Of a stretch of 10,507 bases of DNA, positions 1 to 5,944 are shown one piece after another. The stretch's first letter is position 1. Each line of letters starts with the position of its first letter. Both the position numbers and the translations under genes were made by a program. The stretch is from Christensenella sp. UBA1385 (GTDB lineage: Bacteria > Bacillota > Clostridia > Christensenellales > Aristaeellaceae): NCBI GenBank assembly GCA_002305755.1, contig DBQV01000043.1, positions 1 through 10,507 on the forward strand, in the 5' to 3' direction. The notes under the pieces were generated by a model. That model saw nothing but the letters and a program-made list of their open reading frames with translations. It was not told the DNA's origin and searched no databases.

Positions 1-867
1 ACGCCCGAGCCTACGCCCGTGCCCTATTTCATCGAGGTGGACGTGACCAACCAGCTGGTGAAGGTGTTCGGCCTGGATGAAAACAAAGAGTACAAAAAGC
101 TGGAAAAAATCTTTACCGCCTCTACGGGAACGGAGAAATTTCCCAGCGATGTGGGCACCTGGACCCTGTCGGGCCGCAAGGCGCGCTGGGCGATGTTCCC
201 TACCTGGGGCGGCGGCTACGCCCAGTACTGGACGAAGATCAACAGCAGCATCGCCTTCCACTCCTTCATGTATACGCCCGACCGCAAGCAGGTGAAGATG
301 GCCTCGGTCAAAAAGCTGGGCAGGCCCGCCAGCCACGGCTGCATCCGGCTGTCGCTGTATGACGCCAAGTGGATCTACGACAATATCGGCGAGGGCGTGC
401 AGGTGTGGATCCATGAGGATGCCGCGCCGGACCCGGAGCTGAAGTACGCTAACCGCCTCGGCCCCTTCTCCGACGAGATCGGCACCCATGTGCCCACCCC
501 GGTGCCCACCGCGACGCCCGTCTATCAGATGGCGGATCGGCCCGCCGGCGAGGTGCGGGAGCTGAAGCTCGGCGCGGAGGGCGAGGACGTGTTCTGGCTG
601 CAGAGCCGCCTGAAGGAACTGGGCTACTACCTGGGCAGCGTGACGGGCCAGTTCCGTGAGGGCACGCGCGACGCGGTGAAGAGCTATCAGAAGGCCAACG
701 GCCTGCGCGGCGGTGGCGTGGCGAACGTGGCCACGCTGGAGCATCTTTACGCTGGCGCGGCCGCGGAAGCGGCGGCAGCCGTCCCGACGGCGACCCCGGC
801 GCCGGCCTTGGAGGAGAGCCCCGCGCCCGAAACTACGCCCGACCTCGTGGTCAGCGGTCAGGACTGA
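1..867 (+). CDS. L,D-transpeptidase (YkuD) with peptidoglycan-binding domain, 5'-partial
   Basis: Secreted cell-wall enzyme that forms L,D (3-3) cross-links in peptidoglycan, or links other molecules to it. The reading frame is open to base 1 and begins in a Thr/Pro-rich linker (TPEPTPVP). The GTG at 19 lies inside this linker and is unlikely to be the true start, so the N-terminus (probably a signal or anchor segment) lies upstream of the window. The YkuD domain covers about 22-410. It carries the conserved first His (codon 259-261) and the catalytic motif SHGCIR, with the nucleophilic Cys at 340-342. A second Thr/Pro linker (about 484-520) leads to a PG_binding_1-like module at about 562-756 (LGAEGEDVFWLQSRLKELGY). 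A low-complexity Ala/Pro/Thr tail follows. The gene ends at an intrinsic terminator. The family call is firm; the exact cross-linking substrate is not shown by sequence. Confidence 0.93.
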   Translation, partial: TPEPTPVPYFIEVDVTNQLVKVFGLDENKEYKKLEKIFTASTGTEKFPSDVGTWTLSGRKARWAMFPTWGGGYAQYWTKINSSIAFHSFMYTPDRKQVKMASVKKLGRPASHGCIRLSLYDAKWIYDNIGEGVQVWIHEDAAPDPELKYANRLGPFSDEIGTHVPTPVPTATPVYQMADRPAGEVRELKLGAEGEDVFWLQSRLKELGYYLGSVTGQFREGTRDAVKSYQKANGLRGGGVANVATLEHLYAGAAAEAAAAVPTATPAPALEESPAPETTPDLVVSGQD

Positions 868-875
868 CGCAAAGC

Positions 876-905
876 GCCGCCCGAAGCGATCCGGGCGGCC
901 TTTTT
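876..905 (+). terminator. Intrinsic terminator after the L,D-transpeptidase gene
   Basis: A perfect 8-bp GC stem (GCCGCCCG at 876-883, CGGGCGGC at 892-899) with an 8-nt loop is followed by C and five T (901-905). It starts 8 nt after the transpeptidase stop. It is also directly upstream of the next start codon at 914, so it lies in the leader of the decarboxylase gene if that gene is transcribed from further upstream. Confidence 0.8.
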
Positions 906-913
906 CAAAGGAT

Positions 914-2323
914 ATGAGCAAGAGCCTCTACGAGCATCTGACGGAAGACCTGAAGGGCCGCCTGCCCCTGCACATGCCGGGGCACAAGCGCAGCGCCCTG
1001 CTGGCCCCCTATCTGGAGGGGCTGGGCGCGGCGCTGGACATTACCGAGATCGAAGGTTTTGACAACCTGCACGCGCCCGAGGGGCTGCTGCTGGAGGGGA
1101 TGGAGCGGGCGGCCAGGCTGTACGGGGCCTGCCGCAGCTTCTATCTGGTGAACGGCAGTACGGGTGGCATTTTGGCCGCCATGCACGCCCTGAGCCGGCG
1201 GGGGGATACCGTGATCATGCAGCGCGGCTGCCATCTCTCCGTCTGGCAGGGGGCGGCGCTGCGGGGCCTGAGGCCCGTCTATCTGTATCCGCGGTTTTCG
1301 CCGGAGCTGGGGATGCCCCTCTCCCTGGGCGCGGAGCAGCTTTCGCGGGCGCTGCGCCTGCACCCGGAGGCGAAGCTGCTGGTGCTGACCTGCCCCGGTT
1401 ATGAGGGCGCGCTCAGCAATCTGGACGCGCTGGTGGCCCTCGCCCACGGGCGGGGTCTCAGAGTGCTGGTGGACGCGGCGCACGGCGCGCACCTGGGCAT
1501 TCTGCCCGGCTTTCCCCGCGGGGCCGTTGAGAGCGGCGCGGACATCGTGATCCACAGCCTGCACAAGACCCTGCCCTCGCTGACGCAGACGGCGCTGGCC
1601 CACGCTGCGGATGAGCAAACGGCGCTCGGCCTGGCGGAAGCGCTGGACGTCTTCCAGACCAGCAGCCCCTCCTACCTGCTGATGGCCTCCATCGACGGCT
1701 GCCTGCGCCTGATAGAGGAAAGGGGGGAGGAGCTCTCCGCCCGCTGGCTGGAGCGGCTGAGCGCCTTTCGAAGCGGGGCGAAGCGGCTGAAGCGTTTTCA
1801 GATACTGGACGCCGAGAGCCCGCCCGAGGGCCTGTGGGGGCTCGACCCCTCCAAGCTGCTGATCGGCTGCGCCGGCAGCGGCATCCCGGGCCGAACGCTC
1901 GGCGAACGGCTGCGGGTGGAGTTCGGCATCGACCTGGAGATGGCCGGCCCGCTGTCCGCGCTGGCCATGACCGGCATGGGCGACGGTGAGGAGGCCCTGC
2001 CCCGCCTGCTGGATGCGCTTGCGCGCATCGAAAGCGGCCTGCCGCCCGGGCGCTTGCCCGCCGCGCAGCCCCTGCCCGAAGCCGAAGCCGTGATGACGCC
2101 CGATGAAGCGCTGGCTCTGCCCTTTGAGCTGCGTCAGGCGGAGAGGGCGGAGGGCCTTGTCTGCGCCGAGTTCATTACCGTGTACCCGCCGGGCGCGCCC
2201 CTGCTGGCTCCGGGCGAGCGCGTATCGGCCGAAGCGCTGGCGGCGCTGCGCGGCGCGCAGCAGACCCGCACAAGGAGCAAAGGGAGGCAGGGCCAAATCG
2301 CTGTTTTAACGGGCTGTGAATGA
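914..2323 (+). CDS. PLP-dependent Orn/Lys/Arg-type decarboxylase
   Basis: Fold-type I pyridoxal-phosphate enzyme of the Orn/Lys/Arg decarboxylase major-domain family (SpeA/YaaO group of Firmicutes), expected to convert a basic amino acid to its polyamine precursor in the cytoplasm. From the ATG at 914 it is 469 aa, close to the usual 470-490 aa. It begins with the family hallmark HMPGHKR (about residues 17-23). Then come the PLP-binding region NGSTGG, the cofactor Asp187 in VDAAHGAHLG, and the Schiff-base Lys218 in HSLHKTLPSLTQ. The open frame extends upstream into the previous gene, but family alignment from memory (LYEHL...HMPGHKR at the N-terminus) supports ATG 914. Its ribosome site is poor: AAAGGA at 907-912 ends only 1 nt before the ATG. 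Substrate choice between arginine, lysine and ornithine cannot be read from the sequence. No neighbouring polyamine gene helps. Confidence 0.88.
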   Translation: MSKSLYEHLTEDLKGRLPLHMPGHKRSALLAPYLEGLGAALDITEIEGFDNLHAPEGLLLEGMERAARLYGACRSFYLVNGSTGGILAAMHALSRRGDTVIMQRGCHLSVWQGAALRGLRPVYLYPRFSPELGMPLSLGAEQLSRALRLHPEAKLLVLTCPGYEGALSNLDALVALAHGRGLRVLVDAAHGAHLGILPGFPRGAVESGADIVIHSLHKTLPSLTQTALAHAADEQTALGLAEALDVFQTSSPSYLLMASIDGCLRLIEERGEELSARWLERLSAFRSGAKRLKRFQILDAESPPEGLWGLDPSKLLIGCAGSGIPGRTLGERLRVEFGIDLEMAGPLSALAMTGMGDGEEALPRLLDALARIESGLPPGRLPAAQPLPEAEAVMTPDEALALPFELRQAERAEGLVCAEFITVYPPGAPLLAPGERVSAEALAALRGAQQTRTRSKGRQGQIAVLTGCE

Positions 2324-2336
2324 TATGTAAACGATG

Positions 2337-2359
2337 GCGGCCTTCCTTGCAAAGGCCGC
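2337..2359 (+). other. Hairpin without T-run between decarboxylase and foldase genes
   Basis: GCGGCCTT (2337-2344) and AAGGCCGC (2352-2359) form a perfect 8-bp stem with a 7-nt loop, 14 nt after the decarboxylase stop. No T-tract follows on either strand, so it is not a canonical intrinsic terminator. It overlaps the -35 box proposed for the next gene. It could act as a weak 3' end or an mRNA stabiliser. Confidence 0.5.
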
Positions 2360-2376
2360 GCCGCCTGTGCGATAAT
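2347..2376 (+). promoter_or_regulatory. Candidate sigma-A promoter of the foldase gene
   Basis: TTGCAA (2347-2352) and GATAAT (2371-2376) are separated by 18 nt, each close to the housekeeping consensus. Transcription would start near 2383, giving a leader of about 35 nt before the ATG at 2418. The context is a gap between two genes with unrelated functions, which supports an independent promoter. Confidence 0.55.
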
Positions 2377-2384
2377 AAAGTATC

Positions 2385-2399
2385 AACCGCGCGGCGGTT
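2385..2399 (+). repeat. Inverted repeat at the expected 5' end of the foldase mRNA
   Basis: AACCGC (2385-2390) and GCGGTT (2394-2399) are perfect inverted copies separated by GCG. The element begins about 2 nt after the predicted transcription start. It could be a 5' stabilising hairpin or an operator half-site pair. A 6-bp arm in GC-rich DNA can also be chance. Confidence 0.4.
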
Positions 2400-2417
2400 C
2401 ATGAGAAAGGAAGAATC

Positions 2418-3833
2418 ATGCAAAAGAAATTGCTTGCCCTGCTGGCGGCCCTCGTGCTGGCGCTGAGCTCCGCCTCCGCCCTGGCCGAGCAGCCTGCCGA
2501 AGACCCGGTGATGGCTACCTTTAACGGAGAGAATATCCTGAAAAGCGAAGTGGACGAGGTGCTCCCTCAGCTTTCCGGCTACATGAGCGACGCGACGGAC
2601 TACCGCTACGCGGCCGAGTTCCTGGTGCAGCAGCGCATCCTCGCCAGGAAGATCGAGGAGATGGGCTTCAACACCTTCTCCGCGGAGGAGGAGGCCGCCT
2701 TTGCTTCCGAGGCCGAGAGCCAGTGGAACGAAGGCATCGAGAGCTATGTCAGCTACTATCTGGCCGAGGACACCGAGGAGGCCAGGGCCCAGCTGAAGAC
2801 CCAGGCGGAAGAGTTTTACACCCAGCAGGGCCTCACGCTGGAATCCCTCAAGGACAATCTGCGCCAGAGCGCGGCGGTGGACCGCATGAGCGCCTATCTG
2901 GTGGGCGATTATGAGCCCAGCGAGGAAGAGATCCAGAGCGTGTTCCAGCAGTTTGGCCAGAGCTATCAGCAGAACTACGAGAACAACATCGCCGCCTACG
3001 AGTACAACACCTATTACTACCAGCAGCCCAGCTGGTACACGCCCGAGGGCTACCGCGGCATTATCCATATCCTGCTCAAGCCCGACGCCGAGGCGCTGGA
3101 AAACTACAGCACCCTGACATCCCGCTATGAAGAGCAGCAAAGCAACGCCGGCAGCGAGAGCGCCCAGACGGAGGCGCAGGATGAGGCCGTGGCTGCCGAA
3201 GCCGAAGCCGAGGAGACGGAGGGCACGGCTGAGCCCACCGCCGCGCCTACCGAAACGCCCGCCCCCGTCACGCCCGAGCAGATCGAGCAGGCCCGCCAGG
3301 CCGTGCTGGACTCCGTGAAGGCCGCCACCGATGATATCTATGCCCGCCTCGCCAGCGGCGAGAGCTTTGAAAGCCTGATCGCCCAGTATGGTGAGGACCC
3401 GGGCATGCAGGATGAAACGACGCTGGCCGAGGGCTACAGCGTGCACAGAGAATCCGTGGTGTGGGACCCCGCCTTCACAGCCGCCGCCTTCTCCGATAAG
3501 ATGGTCCAGGTGGGCGATGTGAGCGACCCTGTGATCGGCAGCTACGGCGTGCACATTCTCAAGTACCTGCGCGACGTGCCCTCCGGCCTGATCATGACCG
3601 ACAGCATCCGCGCCGACATCGTGGACTATCTGAAGGCCGTCAGGCAGAACAGCGCCATGACCGACGCGCTGGCCGACTGGGCGAGCCAGTACGACATCAC
3701 CTACAACGAGGAAAACATCCAGGCAGCCATCGCGGATGCCAAGGCGCTGGAACCCGACGACGAGGGCGTGCAGGCCGTGCCCGACGATGAGGAAGCGGTG
3801 GAAGAGCCCGCCGTGACCGAAGCCCCCAACTGA
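2418..3833 (+). CDS. Exported SurA/PrsA-like parvulin peptidyl-prolyl isomerase
   Basis: Extracytoplasmic foldase that isomerises Xaa-Pro bonds and assists folding of secreted proteins. It has 471 aa. Residues 1-23 form a clear Sec signal peptide (KK, hydrophobic core, cleavage after ALA at 23). No lipobox Cys is present, so unlike Bacillus PrsA it does not look lipid-anchored. Residues about 30-200 are a SurA_N-like helical chaperone region (VMATFNGENILKSEVDEV). The parvulin domain starts near residue 211 (GYRGIIHILLKP, His217) and resumes at about 290-395 (ARLASGESFESLIAQYGEDPGM, then YGVHILKYLRDVPSG). Between its first strand and first helix lies a Glu/Ala/Thr/Pro-rich insertion of some 60-80 residues. 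An acidic tail follows the domain. The ATG at 2418 has AAAGGA six nt upstream. The gene ends at a strong terminator. The specific client proteins are unknown. Confidence 0.87.
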   Translation: MQKKLLALLAALVLALSSASALAEQPAEDPVMATFNGENILKSEVDEVLPQLSGYMSDATDYRYAAEFLVQQRILARKIEEMGFNTFSAEEEAAFASEAESQWNEGIESYVSYYLAEDTEEARAQLKTQAEEFYTQQGLTLESLKDNLRQSAAVDRMSAYLVGDYEPSEEEIQSVFQQFGQSYQQNYENNIAAYEYNTYYYQQPSWYTPEGYRGIIHILLKPDAEALENYSTLTSRYEEQQSNAGSESAQTEAQDEAVAAEAEAEETEGTAEPTAAPTETPAPVTPEQIEQARQAVLDSVKAATDDIYARLASGESFESLIAQYGEDPGMQDETTLAEGYSVHRESVVWDPAFTAAAFSDKMVQVGDVSDPVIGSYGVHILKYLRDVPSGLIMTDSIRADIVDYLKAVRQNSAMTDALADWASQYDITYNEENIQAAIADAKALEPDDEGVQAVPDDEEAVEEPAVTEAPN

Positions 3834-3849
3834 TCCCTTACGTGTTTCT

Positions 3850-3890
3850 GCCCGCCGTGCGGCCCGATGGCCCGCGGCGGGCTGTTTTTT
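3850..3890 (+). terminator. Strong intrinsic terminator after the foldase gene
   Basis: GCCCGCCG (3850-3857) pairs with CGGCGGGC (3875-3882), with an inner GGCC/GGCC pairing (3861-3864 and 3869-3872) extending the structure. TG and six T (3885-3890) follow. It separates the foldase gene from the ars promoter, which begins 10 nt later. Confidence 0.88.
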
Positions 3891-3899
3891 GCAAACATA

Positions 3900-3928
3900 T
3901 TGACAAACTTCTATTCGACCCATAATAT
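3900..3928 (+). promoter_or_regulatory. Promoter of the arsenic operon
   Basis: A perfect -35 box TTGACA (3900-3905) is followed at 17 nt by TAATAT (3923-3928). The alternative CATAAT at 3921-3926 is a better match but has 15-nt spacing. The region is a conspicuous AT-rich island between a terminator and arsR, and it directly precedes the operator-like palindrome. Confidence 0.72.
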
Positions 3929-3944
3929 ATAGAAAAATTTCTAT
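3929..3944 (+). promoter_or_regulatory. Likely ArsR operator palindrome
   Basis: ATAGAAA (3929-3935), AA, TTTCTAT (3938-3944) is a perfect 7-bp-arm inverted repeat between the -10 box and the ribosome binding site (GGGAGG, 3945-3950). An extra half-site TTCTAT lies at 3909-3914 inside the promoter spacer. The position suits autorepression by the ArsR dimer encoded immediately downstream, released by arsenite. Binding itself is inferred. Confidence 0.72.
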
Positions 3945-3956
3945 GGGAGGCGGGCT

Positions 3957-4316
3957 GTGGAGAGGATCTATCAGGAGACGGCCGGGAAGCTGAAGGCGCT
4001 GTCAGACCCCAAGCGTCTCAAGATCGTGGACATGCTATCCTGCGGGGAGATGTGCGCCTGCGTCATCCTGGAGTCCTTCCATATTACGCAGCCCACGCTT
4101 TCGCACGATATGCGCGTGCTGCTGGAGGCGGGCCTGGTACGCGACCGGCGGGAGGGGAAGAATACCTATTACTCGCTGAACCGCGAGGCGCTGGACGCGC
4201 TGCGTGCGGTGCTGGGGCAAATGTTTCAGGACAAGCCGGACTGCATCTGTCGTCTGGCGGAGCAGGCGTGCAGGGAAGGAAAAGAGGGGGAGCAGGGCCA
4301 TGACAGATCAACGTGA
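3957..4316 (+). CDS. arsR: ArsR-family arsenite-responsive repressor
   Basis: Winged-helix metalloregulator expected to repress the ars operon until trivalent arsenic or antimony binds. It has 119 aa, typical for the family. The GTG at 3957 is chosen because GGGAGG (3945-3950) ends 6 nt before it and the protein then begins directly with the first helix (ALSDPKRLKIVDML). The As(III)-binding motif CGEMCAC gives Cys29, Cys33 and Cys35, in the region corresponding to the ELCVCDLC motif of plasmid R773 ArsR. The recognition helix is ITQPTLSHDMRVL (about 43-55), followed by the wing REGKNTYYSL. A second Cys group occurs near the C-terminus (Cys96, Cys98, Cys105). The gene overlaps acr3 by 17 nt, which implies one transcript and translational coupling. 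The adjacent palindrome is the likely binding site. Confidence 0.93.
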   Translation: MERIYQETAGKLKALSDPKRLKIVDMLSCGEMCACVILESFHITQPTLSHDMRVLLEAGLVRDRREGKNTYYSLNREALDALRAVLGQMFQDKPDCICRLAEQACREGKEGEQGHDRST

Positions 4317-5370
4317 TCGGGGAATCAGCGCGTTTCAGCGCTATTTATCGGTATGGGTGCTGCTGTGCATGGCGCTGGGGGTGCTGATCGGCAGGTTCGT
4401 TCCCGCCGTGCCTGAGGCGCTTTCCAAAATGCAGATCGCGGGCATTTCCGTGCCCGTCGCGGTGCTGATCTGGGTGATGATCTATCCCATGATGATGAAG
4501 GTGGATTTCCAGAGCCTGCGTCAGGTGGGCAGGAACCCCAAGGGCCTGTTTCTCACCTGGATCATCAACTGGCTGATCAAGCCCTTCACCATGTACGGCA
4601 TCGCCTATTTCTTTCTCTTCGTGGTGTTCCGCCCGCTGATCCCGCGGGAGCTGGCTACGCAGTACCTGGCCGGGGCCGTGCTGCTGGGGGCCGCTCCCTG
4701 CACGGCCATGGTGTTTGTGTGGAGCACGCTCACCAGGGGCAATCCCGCCTACACCGTGGTGCAGGTAGCCACCAACGATCTCATCATCCTGGCGGCCTTT
4801 GTGCCGATCGTCAAGTTTTTGCTGGGGGTGTCCAATGTGAGCGTGCCCTACGACACGCTGCTGATCAGCGTCTTCTTGTTTGTGGTCATCCCGCTGGCGG
4901 CGGGCGTGCTGACGCGCGCCGCGGTGACCGGGCGGCGCGGGCAGGCTTACTTCGACGGCGTCTTCGTGCGCCGCTTTGACGGGGCCACGACCGCCGGACT
5001 GCTGCTCACGCTCGTGCTGATCTTCAGCGCGCAGGCGCAGGTGATTCTCGCAAACCCTTTGCACATCGCGCTGATCGCCGTGCCGCTGATCCTGCAGACC
5101 TTCCTTATATTTTTCATCGCCTTCGGCGCTGCCAGGGCGCTGAAGCTGCCCTTTGATATCGCCGCGCCCGCCGGCATGATCGGGGCCTCCAACTTCTTTG
5201 AGCTGGCGGTGGCCGTGGCCATCGCGCTGTTTGGCACGACCAGCCCGGCGGCGCTGGCTACCACCGTGGGCGTGCTGACCGAGGTGCCCGTGATGCTCAC
5301 GCTGGTGCGGATCGCCAACAAGACCGGGGACTCCCAAACGGCAGCCCTGCTGGGACAGGAGCGGAGATAG
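4300..5370 (+). CDS. acr3: Acr3 arsenite efflux permease
   Basis: Polytopic membrane carrier of the BART superfamily that exports arsenite driven by the membrane potential or proton gradient. From the ATG at 4300 it has 356 aa, the normal Acr3 size, with about ten hydrophobic segments. A GAGGGGGAG ribosome site (4284-4292) supports this start. The frame is open further upstream, but that part is arsR read in another frame. Diagnostic Acr3 motifs are present: VKPFTM-like segment LIKPFTMYGIAYFF, GAAPCTAMVFVWS with the essential Cys134, NDLIIL, and TEVPVMLTL with the conserved Glu328. These match the Cys and Glu shown to be needed in Alkaliphilus Acr3. The stop is one base before the arsC start. 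This is not an ArsB-type pump. Confidence 0.96.
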   Translation: MTDQRDRGISAFQRYLSVWVLLCMALGVLIGRFVPAVPEALSKMQIAGISVPVAVLIWVMIYPMMMKVDFQSLRQVGRNPKGLFLTWIINWLIKPFTMYGIAYFFLFVVFRPLIPRELATQYLAGAVLLGAAPCTAMVFVWSTLTRGNPAYTVVQVATNDLIILAAFVPIVKFLLGVSNVSVPYDTLLISVFLFVVIPLAAGVLTRAAVTGRRGQAYFDGVFVRRFDGATTAGLLLTLVLIFSAQAQVILANPLHIALIAVPLILQTFLIFFIAFGAARALKLPFDIAAPAGMIGASNFFELAVAVAIALFGTTSPAALATTVGVLTEVPVMLTLVRIANKTGDSQTAALLGQERR

Positions 5371-5371
5371 C

Positions 5372-5761
5372 ATGGAGCGCAGGAAGAAGGTGGCTTTCGT
5401 CTGCGTGCACAACTCCTGCCGCAGCCAGATCGCGGAGGCGCTGGGCCGAAGATACGCTCATGATCGCTATGAATTTTTATCCGCCGGCACGGAGATCGCG
5501 GGCCGCATCAACCCGGACGCCGTGCGCCTGATGAAGAGCATCTACGGCATCGACATGGAGGCGGCGCAGCGCCCCAAAAAGCTTGACGATCTGCCGCCGA
5601 TCGACATCCTGATCACCATGGGTTGCAACGTAGCCTGCCCCAACCTGCCCTGCGGGCACCGGGAGGATTGGGGCCTGGAGGATCCGACGGGCCGGGGCGA
5701 CGAAGCCTTCCTGGCCGTGATCGGGCAGATCGAGAGGAAGATCAAAAGCCTTGATCTGTGA
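5372..5761 (+). CDS. arsC: Arsenate reductase, LMW-phosphatase (thioredoxin-type) family
   Basis: Cytoplasmic enzyme reducing arsenate to arsenite for export by Acr3. It has 129 aa. The N-terminal phosphatase loop CVHNSCRS supplies the nucleophile Cys11 and Arg17 of the CX5R signature. Cys85 and Cys89 (MGCNVACP), with another Cys at 94, would provide the disulfide cascade equivalent to Cys82/Cys89 of the staphylococcal pI258 enzyme. The acid loop EDPTG carries the general-acid Asp. The layout is that of the low-molecular-weight phosphatase-like ArsC, coupled to thioredoxin, and not the glutaredoxin-dependent E. coli type. The start lies 1 nt after the acr3 stop, with AGGAGCGGAG upstream inside acr3. 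It is the last gene of the operon, followed by a terminator. Confidence 0.94.
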   Translation: MERRKKVAFVCVHNSCRSQIAEALGRRYAHDRYEFLSAGTEIAGRINPDAVRLMKSIYGIDMEAAQRPKKLDDLPPIDILITMGCNVACPNLPCGHREDWGLEDPTGRGDEAFLAVIGQIERKIKSLDL

Positions 5762-5772
5762 CCGTGCCGCAT

Positions 5773-5811
5773 AAAGCCCGTGCCGCCCGGCATGGGCTTT
5801 GCACTGTTTTT
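5773..5811 (+). terminator. Intrinsic terminator of the ars operon
   Basis: AAAGCCCGTGCCG (5773-5785) and CGGCATGGGCTTT (5788-5800) form a 13-bp stem with a single G-U pair. GCACTG and five T (5807-5811) follow. It starts 11 nt after the arsC stop. The A-tract on the left arm gives a T-run on the other strand too, but no minus-strand gene lies nearby. Confidence 0.8.
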
Positions 5812-5944
5812 CCAAATCGCTGTGATCCCCAGGGTCTTTTCCGCTCTGCCGCTCCGCGGGAAGATCAGTACAACGGGGTATCATATCCATAGCGGGCAGG
5901 ATCGCCGGGCGTTGGTGTCTGAGGGCGGGGCAAAGGAGCGGAGC
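5812..5944 (+). other. Intergenic leader of the CDF transporter gene
   Basis: This 133-nt gap must hold the transporter's promoter if the ars terminator is efficient. The best -10 candidate is TATCAT (5879-5884), but no acceptable -35 box lies at 16-18 nt from it, so I do not call a promoter. No open frame with a ribosome site, riboswitch or strong repeat is apparent. The ribosome site AAAGGAG at 5932-5938 belongs to the next gene. Confidence 0.4.

Noticed and set aside
713..913. Upstream extension of the decarboxylase frame into the transpeptidase gene
   Set aside because: The added 67 residues are Arg/Pro-rich, overlap a clear transpeptidase C-terminus and run through the terminator. Family homology begins just after ATG 914.
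905..2296. 463-codon open frame on the - strand opposite the decarboxylase
   Set aside because: Its translation is Gln/Arg/Ala-rich low complexity with no family motif. The + strand holds an intact PLP enzyme. It is a GC-rich antisense shadow.
2175..3923. 582-codon open frame on the - strand across the foldase gene
   Set aside because: It crosses two genes and a terminator, and its sequence is repetitive Gly/His/Leu/Val without recognisable domains. High GC explains the lack of stops.
5780..5944. Upstream extension of the CDF transporter frame
   Set aside because: Its first ATG lies in the ars terminator stem and has no ribosome site, whereas ATG 5945 has AAAGGAG at ideal spacing.
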